Positions 10,825 to 24,239 of a DNA stretch of 64,000 nt are shown here, piece by piece (within the stretch, counting starts at the first letter, position 1; every line of letters begins with the position of its first letter). The DNA comes from Alisma plantago-aquatica (Eukaryota > Streptophyta > Magnoliopsida > Alismatales > Alismataceae). The translations under genes and the position numbers were made by a program. The notes under the pieces are model-generated. The model did no database searches. It saw only the letters and a list, made by a program, of their open reading frames with translations, and was not told the DNA's origin. The stretch covers positions 885,778,335 through 885,842,334 of the forward strand of contig OY856410.1 of NCBI GenBank assembly GCA_963693085.1, read 5' to 3'.

Positions 10825-11281
10825 GTAAGGTGGCAAGGTAAACAAGACAAACCCTCTCATGAGAGGTCAAACCAACATGACAAAAACATGGAGAAACAAG
10901 TAGAAGAAAGGAGGATGAAGGTACAGAATGGTAGGTCCTCTCAGATGTACTATGCCTTGGTCTGGATCTCCCTTGGTAATAGTTGGTTCAAATCTTCTTC
11001 ACTTTGAATCAAGCATCTTCATTTATGGATAAAAGAAAATAGTTTGTAGACATATATATTCTCCTTCTACATGATAGAGGGATGGTGATGAAACAATGAT
11101 GAAGCTTGCAAGGGCCTTGTCTCTCTAAAAATTAGGCTTTAGATACTTGATGACGACAACAATGGAGAGGGGATGGGTGATAGAGGATGACACTCTCCTC
11201 TCTCTAGACTTAAACTTAAAAGTGGCAATGCTTGCTTGGAGAACTGAAAATAAAGCTACCTCGTAATGGGTGTTGGAGTCT
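10825..11281. other. Short intervening sequence, no gene seen
   Basis: This 457 bp lies between the Athila-like LTR and the solo LTR. No open frame, motif or repeat that I can assign. Confidence 0.6.
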
Positions 11282-11286
11282 GTACT

Positions 11287-14200
11287 TGTAATGACCCCAC
11301 CTCCCATTAACCCCCAATTAAGGGAGACCAAGAGGTCCGAGCCGTTATCCCAATTAGCAGGATCAAAGGTTTGATAAATAATCAGTAATAATTATAAAAT
11401 TCTACCAAACTATACTGAAAGCTGGTATAAAATAAAACTTTGCATACCTTTTAAGAACTTTGGATATCTACTTCTATCCACAGCTTGAATCTATTCTATC
11501 TAATCCACCTCACACTTTATTTCTTATTTTCACAATGTGTCACTTTACTATTTGTTCTTTTCAGAGTTGTACCTAAAATGCCAACAAACAAAATGTCGAT
11601 CAGCATATAGGAATATGTCGGTATGTGGGGACAACCAAAATTTCACAAATATGGCTAACAATCTATATATCACAATCAAGTTGATTAACAAGCCAATTTA
11701 CGCTTTCAATGTGACATTCTCCACCGCTTTTGCCCTAACCCTAGAATACCCTCTTTAGGGTTTCCCTTTTTCCATTGACTTAAGGCCACCTTCTCAATCC
11801 CTAGCTTGGTGCCTGGGGTTACCTCTCATGGTGCCCATTAGTCATGCAATAAAGGCCACCTTCTCATTCTCGAGCTTGGTGTCTGGGGTCACCACTCATG
11901 GTGCCCATGGGTCTTCCCTCATGAGCTTGACCTTCTGGAATCATCCATCAGGGTGGCATGTAGGTGAGAGAATAAACATTTATATCATAATTGTGATAAT
12001 CATAGTCACTCTATAGTTGCATGAAATAAAAGTCATCCAAGCAGTTATTTTCAGGCAATCGATAAAACATCTGGGAATTGTCGTGAAACTAAAGTGATTA
12101 ACCATAAGTGTAACCACATTCATGTCAGGATGATGTGAATGCAGAAATAATCCAACTAAGTAAGAAATCCAGTAAACAAGCAAGCACACAAGATGATCCT
12201 AAAATATACATCCAATTTTCCTATCATTGATCAGGCCATCAAGGTTTATTAAACCTAGCTCGTTTCCTAGGGTTTCTAGTCCACTTTTAGGGTTTCTATT
12301 GCAATTAGGGTTTCACTTCATTTTTACTATTTTAAACCCTAATTATCTCATCTATTCCTCGTGAAAGATATTAAGGTTACCTTTTAACAACATATAACCC
12401 TAATTTCGGATTACATGCACAATTAAATGTCCATTAAGTCTATTATGCCTCTTTTACATTAAAACTACCATTTTTATCCTTTTAAGTCATGATATGATCA
12501 TTAGGCCCAATTATCATCTTCGGTTTCTTTCAAAATGACAACTCATATTGCATTATAGTTCAATTTACATATTTGAACCCTATTTATCACTAATTCCACA
12601 TTTATCCACTAGAAAATCCTAATTACCATATTAAGGGTATTTATCCATCATTAGGAACTTTTATACTCAAAATAGCTTAGAACTATCATATCTCATCTTT
12701 ATTCAAGAATTTGAATAATTAAATCCATTAAGAGTCACAATTACTAGCATTAGGGTTTTAAGGCCCATTAAAGCTCATTCATGTACATGGAACCTTAAAT
12801 TAATCCAATTACGTGTAAAGTTCATCCCTTTTAGATCTTGATGTGTATTTTATAATTAACATGTTAATATCAACTTTAATCATCCATAAAACCCTTCTCA
12901 ATACATTAATCATCTCAAATTAGGGTTTCTTAATCATTAATGCATTAAAGTTGATAACTTCCACTACTTTTCGAATTTCAAGAGGAAATAGCTTCTAAAT
13001 TTATTTTTATTGGATTCCTCGCATTTTTCTAAGCAAAATTGATATTTTACATGTATCAATCTGAGCTACCAATAAAAGGATATGAATTTTGTAAGATTTA
13101 CTTACTTGGACCAATCACCGAGCGCCACGTCATCTCTTGCATGCAATGTAGCTCGATTTGGAAATATAACCAAATTACACTTCTTCCCTTGTGTAAGTTA
13201 TTGGCTCTTTTGCCCGTGGAGGGGCAAAATGGTCCAACGACACCTAGGTCATCTTCCACCTCCAGCCAGCCGCCGATTGCAACCCTTTGCGGGGCTGCCC
13301 ACTCCTCCCCAGGCCACGAAGCTCGCCGCCAGCCACCGTCCTAGGTCCGCCACCCTCTGCTACACCCAGGGTGCCGCTTGGTCGCATGTAATGCAGCCAA
13401 TCTCGAGTGTGCCAAGCCACAACATGCGGTTGTTCTTGCAGCCATGTTGTTGCTTCTGCACAGGGGTTAAAGCATGGTGACGATGGCAAAGCTTCTCTCT
13501 GGCATCATGGGCCATCATGCCTTCATCTTGATGACTTCACGGCTCCTTATTACTCCAGGGATATCACTACTCTTGGTTAGGGTTTGAACGAATAAGAAGA
13601 AGGAGAAGAGAGAGAGGGATGTGTGGAACTCTCTTGAACTCAAACTAGAGGTTCTACCCCTTATATAGGGGAGGGTATCAATGCCCTAAGATGTTCATCC
13701 ATGAGGAAACAAGTCCATATCCCAAATGGAAACCTATTCCTTCATTGAGAAGCAATCTTCTCTCTCTTAATTATCCTCTTAATAAACCATATTCATTGGA
13801 TATTTAGGAATTTGAAAATCCTCTCTCTTATTCTCTTTATGCTTGACTTTTAATCCATTGGCACGAAATTATACTTTCTTATAGAAGAATGTACCTCTTT
13901 TTAACAATACCACAAAATTCCTTAATTATGTATCACATTATCCTCTTATTTTGTATTATTTGTATTTTCTCTTTCTTTTTCTCCATTGGGGCTCCTTGGA
14001 CCCCAAGAAACTCTAATATTTCAAAATTCTTTTTAGTGGATACTCATTATCCTTCTAGATGCATCTATATCCATAATTTCTCATTATCTTACTATTTCTT
14101 TATTAAAATATCTCTTTTTGAGGATTTCTCTTTATCTCTCTTTATATTTTCCTTTTTGAAATTCCTTATAACATTAGAAACCTTATGGATATGAAAATCC

Positions 14201-14636
14201 ACCAAAGATGACTCAATCATACCTCTTTCCACTTATTTCCCACATTTTATCATTGTCTCCAATTTCTTTCTTATTAAAGAAATATTTAATTGATTTTTTC
14301 TTTTCTTATTGCATTATCTTTGCAACGTTGGACTCCTTGGGACCCAAGGAACCCAAGAGGCACGAAATCCACCTTTGGATAATATTCCCTTGCCTTCTAG
14401 AGGTTTCTACATCTTTCTTTTCTCCATTTCTTATTCACTTATTTAATAATGGAGTTTCCTTTGTCTTTTCCTTGTTATTGGGCCCAATAGCCAATAAAGC
14501 CCACAAAACAACCAACAAGGCTATTGTAAACGAAATCCTTTTATTCAAAACAAATTATATCATTATTTTTTCAAATATCTTTAATAGGATAAATTACATT
14601 TCTTACCAAAAAAACCCAAAAATTGGGGTTGTAACA
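11287..14636 (-). repeat. Solo LTR, 3.35 kb, with GTACT target duplication
   Basis: The sequence opens with TGTAATGACCCC and closes with GGGGTTGTAACA, flanked on both sides by GTACT (11282-11286 and 14637-14641). There is no primer site, no polypurine tract and no coding sequence, so it is a solo LTR left by recombination between two LTRs. Orientation is inferred as minus. On that strand a TATA-like CCCTATATAAGG (about 13660-13672) is followed by a CT-rich leader-like tract, as in plant retrotransposon promoters. A GC-rich patch at 13200-13480 gives spurious open frames. The ends resemble Ty3 LTRs, but the family cannot be named. Confidence 0.85.
11781..11911. repeat. Tandem duplication of about 65 bp
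   Basis: Two adjacent imperfect copies share AAGGCCACCTTCTCA, GAGCTTGGTG/TAGCTTGGTG, CTGGGGT and CTCATGGTGCCCAT (about 11781-11841 and 11850-11911). They lie within the solo LTR. Confidence 0.85.
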
Positions 14637-14641
14637 GTACT

Positions 14642-15441
14642 CTTTCTTTATACCATAAGATTGCAATATGAGACAACAATACTTGTATTTTTTTTCTATG
14701 AAGATGTTTTGTCTTGTACCCCAAGTAATGGAGCACGTGATTCAGGCCATTCTCACTCCATTAGGTAAGCTAGTGAGGCATGTTCGGCATTAGGCTAGCC
14801 TAGAATATACACATTGTGTAACACCCTCCTTAAGCACACACATGCACATAGCGAAAGCAACACAAAGTTATACACAACTCATGTACTTGAGGGGCATTAC
14901 ATAAAATTGCCATTCATTGTAACATTATAATCAATCCATCACATTTGAATGTTATACATTCTCATCAATGTTCTTACAAAGAAACATAAAGGATATCACA
15001 TGGAAAACTCATCTAACATCTTGAGACAAAGTCTCTAGTCTAGAGTTCTAAACATGGAAACATAGAGTTGAATTGATAAAGTTGAGGAACACCTTATAGT
15101 TGGCACCCCCACACGATCCTATAGTGTGCTAAAAATTGTGCTCCAAGTCTTTGCATGCTACTTCTTCTCATGGTCCTCAACTGTGGACATCTCGTCCCCA
15201 GGCATGCATTGGAAAAATAATGATTAGAGTAAGTGGAACGAGTACTCTAAGATATATTTTATTGTTGTAATAAGGTACTACAATATATTTTTAAGCATGA
15301 TACACATGGAACCAGTATTAAACTATGAAACACACACACACACATATATATATATTCTTTCTTAAACTTAGTTCTTATCTTTTACTTATCTTTCATTGAC
15401 GACATGTACTCTGGGAATCTTGTCTCATGATTCACTTTTTG

Positions 15442-15507
<66 letters not shown>

Positions 15508-16929
15508 TTTCTTAAACTTAGTTCTTATCTTTTACTTATCTTTCGTTGAAGACATGTACTCTGGGAATCGTGTCTCATGATTCTCTTTTTGGTGCATGGG
15601 TCATATATTTGAATCTGCCTGCACTAAGGTCCTAGGCCTCATGACCTGCATAAAGGGCATGGGTCATGTCTCTTGAGTTGACCTGCACTAGGGCCTAGGT
15701 CTAACTCCATAATATAATGTCATATTATTAAATTTGATCTTAACATGAATCTTAATGCATTGCAATCTTATTGTCTTATCATGAAATAATATCTTGAATC
15801 TAAATACATTCTTGGAAACTTATTCATGACTTAATGTATCCAAAATGTTATTAACTTATCATGTACTAAATTTTTAAACTTTAATCATTCATTGAAATCT
15901 TAACAACATAGATCTATACTTAGTATTTTATCTGCATGTAATGACATAACCTTAAAAGTATGAAAATCTTACTTACATATCTAAACTTCAAAACTTAGAA
16001 CACCAGATCAATAAACCATGAAAGTATTATTTAAGAAACATGTAAAATATATTAAGATTAATAAATATGAATACTCATGGGCATACCACTTAGCTAGTCC
16101 AACATGAATAAATCTTCACAAGTGTCCTTAATTTTATCTTCCAATCAACATGTGATAAAACTCATAGTTTCTTAATTAGGTCTCTCTACCCTAATTACAT
16201 TACATCTGATACTTTGTGAAAACCAACCCAAAGCAGGTGATAAAACTTAGACCATTATCTAGGCCTTGAAAAAGTGTTCAAAATTCATACAAGACTCAAC
16301 CTCATCTTAGCCTCATGCCATTTTTATTGATTATCGAAGATTGAATAAAATCTGACCAATCAAAAGTGGGAAAAATCATTAAAACAACCATTGAAACCTC
16401 GACTCAAAAGCAAGTGTAAAGACTAGTTTGCCCTTGAATTAGTTTCCCTAATATGGGCCTAATAGGGGATAGTTCAATCAAAATATCATCTTAAGCAAAT
16501 GCACAACCACTTGACCCAATAAATGCAAAATCCCCAAAATGCTCTAGTCATGCTTGGCATGTTAGAAAAGGATGTGAGGGCATCCTAGTACTCCCTCGAT
16601 CACAAATGTTCTATTGACGAGAATGCCATGATAATGGCACACAAACTAAAAACATGGACACCAATCTCGAATGGGGGGCAAAACCTGGCAAGGCTGATGC
16701 TTTAGAGATCATTCTTCAAAGGATTCCAGTCATAATGATCTCTAGTTGGGAGCATGTAGTGGCTGAGGGAGGGAGAACCACCTTTGTGCCATGGCAAGGG
16801 AAGCAGCCCATCAACTAGGTAGAAACACCATACGCATGGCGCCAAAGCCATGAATACTTGTCCATTGAGTTTGATGTGTTCATGCAGAGGTGGGGAATCA
16901 AACACAACATGAAGAAGGTACATAAATTG
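14642..16929. other. AT-rich non-coding stretch
   Basis: No gene seen. TGTAACACCCTCC near 14818 looks like a Ty3-type LTR terminus, but I could not find a partner end or a target duplication, so I do not call an LTR. A microsatellite-linked duplication lies at 15329-15596. Confidence 0.5.
15329..15596. repeat. 92-bp direct repeat flanking a (TA)n tract
   Basis: A (CA)n(TA)n tract (about 15329-15354) precedes a 92 bp segment (15355-15446, TTCTTTCTTAAACTTAG to GGTGCA). Then come a (TA)n tract of about 58 bp and a second copy of the 92 bp segment (15505-15596) with only a few differences. The layout suggests one duplication of a TA-tract-plus-92-bp unit. Confidence 0.93.
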
Positions 16930-17580
16930 TGTAACGCCACCACTGAGGCTGGAGAAATAGAGCTACACATCTCAAATTTTAGACTTCAAACAAACAACCA
17001 ATGATCGTGTGGAAAATAGGAGGGAGACGGTTCTTCAAGATCGAGTAGAGCTAATCAGTGTCTTTTCATGGCTAAAGAGGCATTGGGGAAAGGATCGACA
17101 ATGAACGCCTTTGGCAGCCAAGAGGCAAGCTCAAGGGGGGCACAACTAGGTACAATGAAGGACCAACATGTATATTGAAACAGAAGTACAAGTTGCAAGG
17201 GATCTTACTACCAAAATAATTTGAGGATGGTGGCCTAAGCTCCTCGGTCAAGCTCACTATTTTACATGGATGTAGAATTATTGTGAAGAGATTCTTTGGT
17301 GATGACTAGATCAAGTTGAAGGTCAAGGAGGACCGCTTGAGGTCATACTACACCTTAGGGATCATCGCTTGTGACTACAACAACCAAACCACCCACCAAT
17401 AGTAGGCGCTATTGGAGGTAGGAGAACTGGTTTTAGGAATTTTAGCCATGAAGAAATATGGTTACATATGGGATTTAAAAGGCTCAGAGGAGTATCCAAA
17501 GGCCAATGGAACTCCTTGTTTGCAAGGATATCAACTAATGATTGAGAAAACCATGGAAATAGAAATATGATTGGGCTTGC
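16930..17580 (+). pseudogene. Decayed coding remnant, unknown protein
   Basis: Reading on the plus strand, a long frame interrupted by only a few stops can be followed from about 17095 to 17570. It includes NERLWQPRGKLKGGTTRYNE, CILKQKYKLQGILLPK, then VKLTILHGCRIIVKRFFGDD, stop, IKLKVKEDRLRSYYTLGIIA, two stops and ELVLGILAMKKYGYIWDLKG. A further protein-like piece (MIVWKIGGRRFFKIE) lies at about 17002-17046 in another frame. Composition is less AT-rich than the flanks. I do not recognise the protein. It could be a host-gene or transposon fragment, and the few stops may also be chance. Moderate to low confidence. Confidence 0.35.
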
Positions 17581-18816
17581 AGGGAGTCTAGAGGTTGAAT
17601 GAGACCTCTAGATGGATGTGAACACCCAAGTTTAACTCCTCTAGGATCAAAAAATTAGGAAACTAGATCATCCTTTACTTGCTCTAAAAACAAGAAATTT
17701 TAATTATTATTAAATGTCATTAAGGCATGATCTTATTAACTTAGTTTGGCCGATATAATGACCTCTAATTGATCCCAAAATTTAAACACATGCTCATCTT
17801 AGCACACAGATAATTAATATTGCCTTAGATCTTTGATTTGGCCATAAAAAATCCTAAAACAAAGTGATGTTGTTTAAACTTCAATATTCCTTAATAAATT
17901 GTAGTACGATCATCTATTTCAAAAAATTTGCAATTAAGCCTAGCTTCTTATCATATAATGAGATTTCAAGTTTGAGATCAAAATACCTCTATACTTTGAG
18001 ACATAATCAAAATACCTCTTATCTAGGCATACTTGATTATACTAGATATTCTAAGTTATCCTCTATTGTATTTACTTATAAAATATATCTGAAATCTCTT
18101 AGTATTTGATTGAAAGTCTCAAATTATCATTCATATAGGACTAAGACATCACTTGGGTTCATGTTTTCAATAATAGAAATTCAATTGTGTGGAAGCTTTG
18201 CATAAAGTACCTTAATGTTCTCAACTCTTCATTAATGTACATATTTTCAACCAAAAATGAATAATTATCCAAGGCAATTTTATTAAAATTACTTCAGGCA
18301 CTTGCCTTGAGCTTGTTGGGTGCAACAAACACTAGAGGAACCAAATATGTAGTGCCATCTTCCATAATGAGTCTATGCGGTGAAGGTAGAGGCATCAAAC
18401 AACTGGATATCATGATTAGATGCCCTTTGGTCTTGTCTGAGAAAAACATGACATTAACAATTTGACTCATCAAGATGCATGTCCCTCATGCCAATTATGA
18501 TGACATGGGGGCATTTAGGAGCTTGATGTGGTGATGTTTGCACAATGTGAGACCTTGTTTGTGGGAACCTCTCTTTTGATTAAAATAAATGTCAACCATT
18601 AGAGAGAAACCTTAAACCTAGATAAATCAAACAATTGATTCTCAACAAAACACAATCAATGCAGTATATGGGAAATACATGTAATTTTTTTATTTACTCA
18701 TTTAAACTTGAGAAACAAATTACACATTAGAAGATCCACATGCTCAACTATCGCAATTATCATTCACTACCATTAAAGCAAGATGAAGTCTTTTTACACA
18801 CATGTACTTGGTATAC

Positions 18817-18888
<72 letters not shown>

Positions 18889-20449
18889 ATTAAAGTAAAA
18901 AATGAACTTTAACCCATCTCAAGAAAGAGATAGTACATGGACATTATGATCTACATTATTGTAGTTATATCTTCTTTATCATGACCTCTACAAAGCATAT
19001 TTCATATCTAAAAACATTTGAAACAACCTCATGAGATGTAAAGAGACCCATTGAGTGGATAACCCCCGTTCAAGTTAAGTATCATGCATATAAATTAGAT
19101 TAAGTATATTAAACTTAAAGGAAATTTTCATATTATGCTAATTCTAAAAGATAATTATAGCATTTATAATATCCATTTTATAAAAATAATATAATCAATC
19201 ATTAAGGTATTTATTTATTCTAATTCTATAACATCTTTAATAGCATGTCTATTAACAGATCAATAGATGCTAATTATTTATGAATGACAATCCTATTGTA
19301 GGTGTATCAAGTCAACATATAAATAGTTAGAATCTAGCATAGATAACAACTAAAGTCCAAAATAGGAATGTCCATCAAATCATATCAAGAGTAGATTTCA
19401 AATCTATCACATACTAGATGACAATATTAAGATCAAATATTATACTAGGAAGATAAGAATGAGATAATAGATTATCCTAATAGAAGAAAATTGACTTGCA
19501 CATATAAGAAACATATTCAAGTACAATAGGTTTATTAATTAGTAGAAAAAGGAATATAAAAAACATTCATCTCATATTCACATGACTTATCAGCTTTTAT
19601 TCATTTTCCATAAAACTACTTAGCTCGTACCTCACCAAGTGGAAGTCACCACGCCTGATTCTTGTGTCAACAACTCACCATCATTGTGTTAGGGTTTAGC
19701 CATCCACCCTGGGATGTCTACAACAGACCCCAGTCGAACATAGGGTTACCTAAAGAGGCTCAAGTCCTCATCTTGGGTACACGATATAGGAACAAGAAGA
19801 ATAAAATATCACGTACCAAAATGTTTCTCATGTTTTATAATTTAGATTCATCAAATTATATTACTTATGGATACAAACTTTAACAACATATGATTTAGGT
19901 CTATAATCATGCCATGTGACTAGCTCCTTAGTGGTCCAACCTTGAAGGTCTCGATCCACACTCCTAAAATCCTTCTCATAATCATCTAATATATATAAGA
20001 ATACCCATTTCATTTCCCTAGTATGGACCTCGGGATAAACACACATTGTTCAAGGCACATAACTATCACTTACTATTTAATCCTCTTACTCATCTTAAAG
20101 AGAATTCAATTCATCATTCACCACATGTGTGTATTTTCGCATAGATAGAATATTATAAATAAGACTAGAGTTAACAAGAAAGACAATCATTATATCAAGA
20201 ATCACAACAATATATGATTTACAATATACATGTTCTTTCCCATTTTCACATTATTTCATATGATTTGTCATCATTGGACTATCAGACTCAAAACTAATAT
20301 CATTCTCATGTATTTACCCTAACTATGATTCCTCAAAAGCATAACATTATAAGCCATTTCAATCTATCACATTTTCCATAGTATCATTCTCTCACACTTT
20401 TCAATATATATTTAGGATGACATTAGAACTGTAGAAAGATTAATGTATT
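17581..20449. other. AT-rich non-coding stretch
   Basis: No coding sequence recognised. It contains a (TA)n(TG)n microsatellite at 18820-18888. The sequence near 19620-19790 is less AT-rich and might be an old LTR remnant, but no boundaries are visible. Confidence 0.5.
18820..18888. repeat. (TA)n(TG)n compound microsatellite
   Basis: About 21 TA units followed by about 13 TG units, uninterrupted. Confidence 0.97.
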
Positions 20450-21385
20450 CTTAGTAAATATGGAGTAAGATAAAAGCAGTAGAAACAAAAAACTATTCCA
20501 TATTGCCTAACTAGCCGATCGTGTAAACGATGATGTATATGAAAGATAGTGCAATATATACCTTGTCCTGGAGCAAATCCAATGACTATTCTTGCACACA
20601 GATGTGCTTCCTTCTTTAGTAGCACACAAACGACGGTTTACTATGTCCTCCTAGTGTGCAAAGAAGCTTATACACCTCTATGTAGTCCATGTGGACCATC
20701 AAAAACTCCATGTTGCACTTCTTTAGTCGGTAGGGAGGAGTAGCCCCTTTGTTTGTCGATGTGCTAGTGTCAACTTTTGTCTCCCTTGTTATCTCTCCCT
20801 TTCACGAGTAAGACGCTAGACTTTCACATTACTATAGCATGAATGAGAAGTGTGTTGAGAGCCTTGGTCGTCCCCCTTTATATAAGAGTAGCAGGATTAG
20901 GGTTTCCAAAACCCCTGTAAGACGAAGGGTCAAGTTTCTCGGCTGGATGGCATCTACGCACAACCAGTCAGTCAACTGGCTTATTGGCTACGCACAACTA
21001 GTTGATCGATTGGACTATCCAGTTGGTCAATTGACATGTGGTCATACAATAATATTGACTTTTAATGCAATAATTAATGGGTGTAACCACAACTTCCATT
21101 AATTATTTGACCCAATCCAATGAGTCAATTTGAATCAGTTGGTTGATTGGATTTCCCATTTGGCTGACTAAACATTCCAATCATCCATTAATGATACTTT
21201 CTTGTCAATCACATGAACTCTTCAGTTGGTCAACATGTAGGTCTTATCAGCTATAGATGATATTGCCTAGTCACTTGACTAGATTCCCTATTGGTCGATT
21301 GCATTTCATGTATTGTTTACTTTGACTACTTAAATACTTTAGTGACCAAGTGAAATTATGTCCTTGAATAAACTCCTTTTCCCAA
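20450..21385 (-). repeat. 3' LTR of minus Copia, distal piece
   Basis: It aligns by eye with the plus-strand bases 48819-49815 of the other LTR: both hold TATACCTTGTCYTGGAGCAA, GTGTTGAGAGCCTTGG, GGGTCAAGTTTCTYGGCTGGA and the CCAGTCAGTC-type words. It ends at CCTTTTCCCAATAC, where sequence of the opposite-strand Copia LTR begins. The bases corresponding to about 49815-50195 are missing. Confidence 0.85.
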
Positions 21386-21386
21386 T

Positions 21387-22881
21387 ACCAAAACCATTAA
21401 ATGGTAGTCAAAATCATCTCTCATAGTTATGGTGATGATTGTAGTTCTTAGACCTAAAATCACTACACTCATCACATGTTGCTTGATGTACTTTGTCATC
21501 AATCAAACATGACCTTGAATAAGGGTTGCCGTAAAGGTGATGTTCAAATACATTTTAGCACATGGGGAATGATTGTGAGTGATGTAGATGAGATTTGTCC
21601 CTCATGTAGGAGTTTGATATCCCGACCACTTGATAAGAGATATTGAGAAAAGCATGGCCATGCACATGTGAATCAATATATGATATTGAGTTCCCATATA
21701 TTTCAAACAGTCTGCTTCAGTTCAAGGAACATGGATTAAATGTTGAAGAGGATGACGATTCCATGCCTTGAGTTCAATCTATATATCAGAGACAAAGGAA
21801 CTATACAATCACTATAGCACCAACCACATATTGTAGTTTGAAGTTGTTCTCCAACTTTCTGAATTACTTGGGTAGAAATGAAGTCTAGCTAGTACCAATC
21901 ATTGCTTGTGATTTCATAAAATAGTTATGAACATTCACTGCCCACATAACATGGGACCTATAGGGTCACACACATAGAAATGCACTTGGAATAGGAGTAT
22001 ATTCATGAATAATGTTTAAACTTGATTACTAAAGTGTTAGGTATTCAATTTAAACAACATTGGCAATCTACACTCTAAAATGACCGGTTCAACAAGTGAA
22101 TCGATCAACTCAGGTGCATGAGTTGATCAGTTCAGGTTGTGAACCGTTAGTTTGGTTGATCGATGAGATTGGATCAAGGATTGATGTTGACATCATGTTA
22201 TGCATCAATCAAATATTATTTGCCAATATGTGATTGAGAAACATAGCAAAATGACTGGTTCAAGGGTTGAACTGATCGACTCACATGCCAATTGATTGGT
22301 TTACTATTGAACCATCCATTTGGCATTCCTAAGTTACAAAAATTAATGGAATTCCGTCTATTCAACTCCCAGATCGACTAGAAACCTTGACACTGGACCT
22401 CTAATAAATGGAGGGGTACTGGGGGATTCTCAGACACAACGATAAGATCTAACAATTGGCGTCTTCTCTAGTTGTGGTAACCAAGAGAGCCCGAGCAACT
22501 TGTAGTCATGCAAGGGAGGAACATCAAAGGGGAGACAATTGTGGGAGAGCAAGTTTATGCTAGCACGTCAACTAGGAGAGACAACTCCTTCTTGTCTGTT
22601 CATCTAGAATGACAAGAGTTTTTGGTGGTCCACATGGACTACCCTAGAGGCATTTGCCCCATTAGGCAGACGTCATCAATTGTTGTTTGTGGTGTCAGAC
22701 CAGAAGGCCAATGACGATAGTCGTTTAGGTGCAACTCGAGAAGGTAGTGCGCTCCAAAAAGGGATAGTCATTGGACTTGCTCCTGGACCAGGTATATACC
22801 TTGCAACCCTCTTTCCCATCTCATAGTTGTTGACACGATCTACCGTATTAGGGGAATATGAAAAGTAAAATTTTCCCAACA
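21387..22881 (+). repeat. 5' LTR of plus Copia, 5'-truncated
   Basis: It matches 28247-29776 of the 3' LTR over its length (for example GGTAGTYARAATCATCTCTC and GGTGATGATTGTRGTT). It begins at the position equal to base 390 of the LTR and ends TTTTCCCAACA at 22881, directly followed by the primer site. The original promoter-proximal start is lost. It contains the GGTTCAACAAGTGAAYCGAT-type word cluster at about 22080-22330. Confidence 0.88.
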
Positions 22882-22882
22882 G

Positions 22883-22896
22883 TGGTATTACAGCCA
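22883..22896 (+). other. Primer binding site, initiator tRNA-Met type
   Basis: TGGTATTACAGCCA lies one base after the LTR end. It resembles the usual plant Copia primer site complementary to initiator tRNA-Met, with two substitutions. Confidence 0.8.
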
Positions 22897-24239
22897 CGTC
22901 AAATTATTGTACTTTGGTATTTAATCGATATAATTGGATTTCTGATTTATCATTTATTATTGCATAATGATGTGAATACTTAAAAATGGTTAATGTGCAT
23001 ATCCTATTAAATTCCACATACATTCCCAACATATATATGTATGATATGATATATATGCAAAACACATCGCCTTAAAATCATTTTGACGGTGATTGGAAGA
23101 ATGGTTATGGCCTTTACCCCTAGACCTTTTGTGCTTGGTTGGATGGTTGTTCTTCATGTTTATACCCCAGTTTGCATATTGAGCCTCTTTCTTCTTTTCC
23201 ATATGTAAAAGTATTAATTCTTTCCTTCATATGCTCCCCTCGAATGTAACTCGAGGTTTCCCAATTACAATATAATATGTTAAATAGGATTAGGATAGTT
23301 TTATTTCCTGTTATAGAAAACAGAATGTTCTGCACTAGACAACCTAACCAGTTTAGGAGACAAATCGATCAGCTAGAGGACTGAGGAGGCCGATCATAGG
23401 AGCAACCAAATGATTAGTTGGTGGCCCAACTGAATGGCTGGAGGAGTTTAGACGTTGCAAGGACCAGAGTCCAGATGACCCATCTATGAAACCAACCGAC
23501 TGACTAGGAGGCCATCTTACTGGTTGTGGTAGTAATTCCTTGTGTCTCCAAGGAATTACAATAGGATGACCAAAACCATGGCTTATGTTTATTATTGCAT
23601 GTTTTCATGGTGTTTATAGTATGTATATGATACGTACAATAAGTATGTATTGATTGGATATGTATATGTATTTATATGAAGTCTTCAATATAATATTAAG
23701 TCTTAGATACTTTCCATTAGCAACACACATGAAAAACTTGATCAACTAAGCATAGATTACACCAAAGTGTGGTGTGTTGTCCATCTCGTGGAAGTGTGAT
23801 GGTAGATATGTAGATCTACCAAAGCAGGGTGCATATTGTATCGTGTTGGATTTTGGGTCAGGATAGGTGATCTTAATGAGATTAAGCACCTACAAGAATA
23901 AAGATATATTGTGACAAAGAGTTGTGCACACCGTCTATCCAAGAATTTCATTTAGATGAAATTGGCAAAAGTTGCCTACCTAAATAGTCAAGTTGTGGGC
24001 GATCAGTCAAAGTTGGCTCATGATTTGATGAAATATGGATCTTGGCTCATTAGAAGATTGTACGATGCAACCTACTGAATTGATAAATGAGGGTTATAAA
24101 TTTGAACAAAATAGTTGGAGTGATAGTTAATTAAAGGCCTAATTAAACATTATCAAAATTTATTTTAAACAAATCAAATCAAAAGGGTTCTAGTAAACTG
24201 TAATTTTTCTCTTGTAGGATCAAACAATAAGTTTTCATT
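22897..24239 (+). other. Leader of plus Copia with word cluster
   Basis: This is non-coding sequence between the primer site and gag. It includes a short TA-rich tract (23030-23057) that matches the site occupied by the TIR cluster in the minus copy. A cluster of GACTG/GATCA-type words follows at about 23340-23530 (CAAATCGATCAGCTAGAGGA, CAACCGACTGACTAGG). No gene is seen. Confidence 0.7.

Noticed and set aside
13039..13489. Overlapping open frames on both strands in a GC-rich patch
   Set aside because: They lie inside the solo LTR, overlap one another on opposite strands and show no protein domain; GC-richness alone lengthens open frames.
14208..14768. 186-codon open frame on the plus strand
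   Set aside because: It crosses the right end of the solo LTR and its target duplication, so it joins unrelated sequences by chance. The composition is that of AT-rich noise.
14818..16937. A further solo LTR starting TGTAACACCC
   Set aside because: No matching CA end and no target duplication could be found, so only the terminus-like sequence is noted.
17864..18109. 81-codon open frame
   Set aside because: AT-rich chance frame without domain, start context or conservation evidence.
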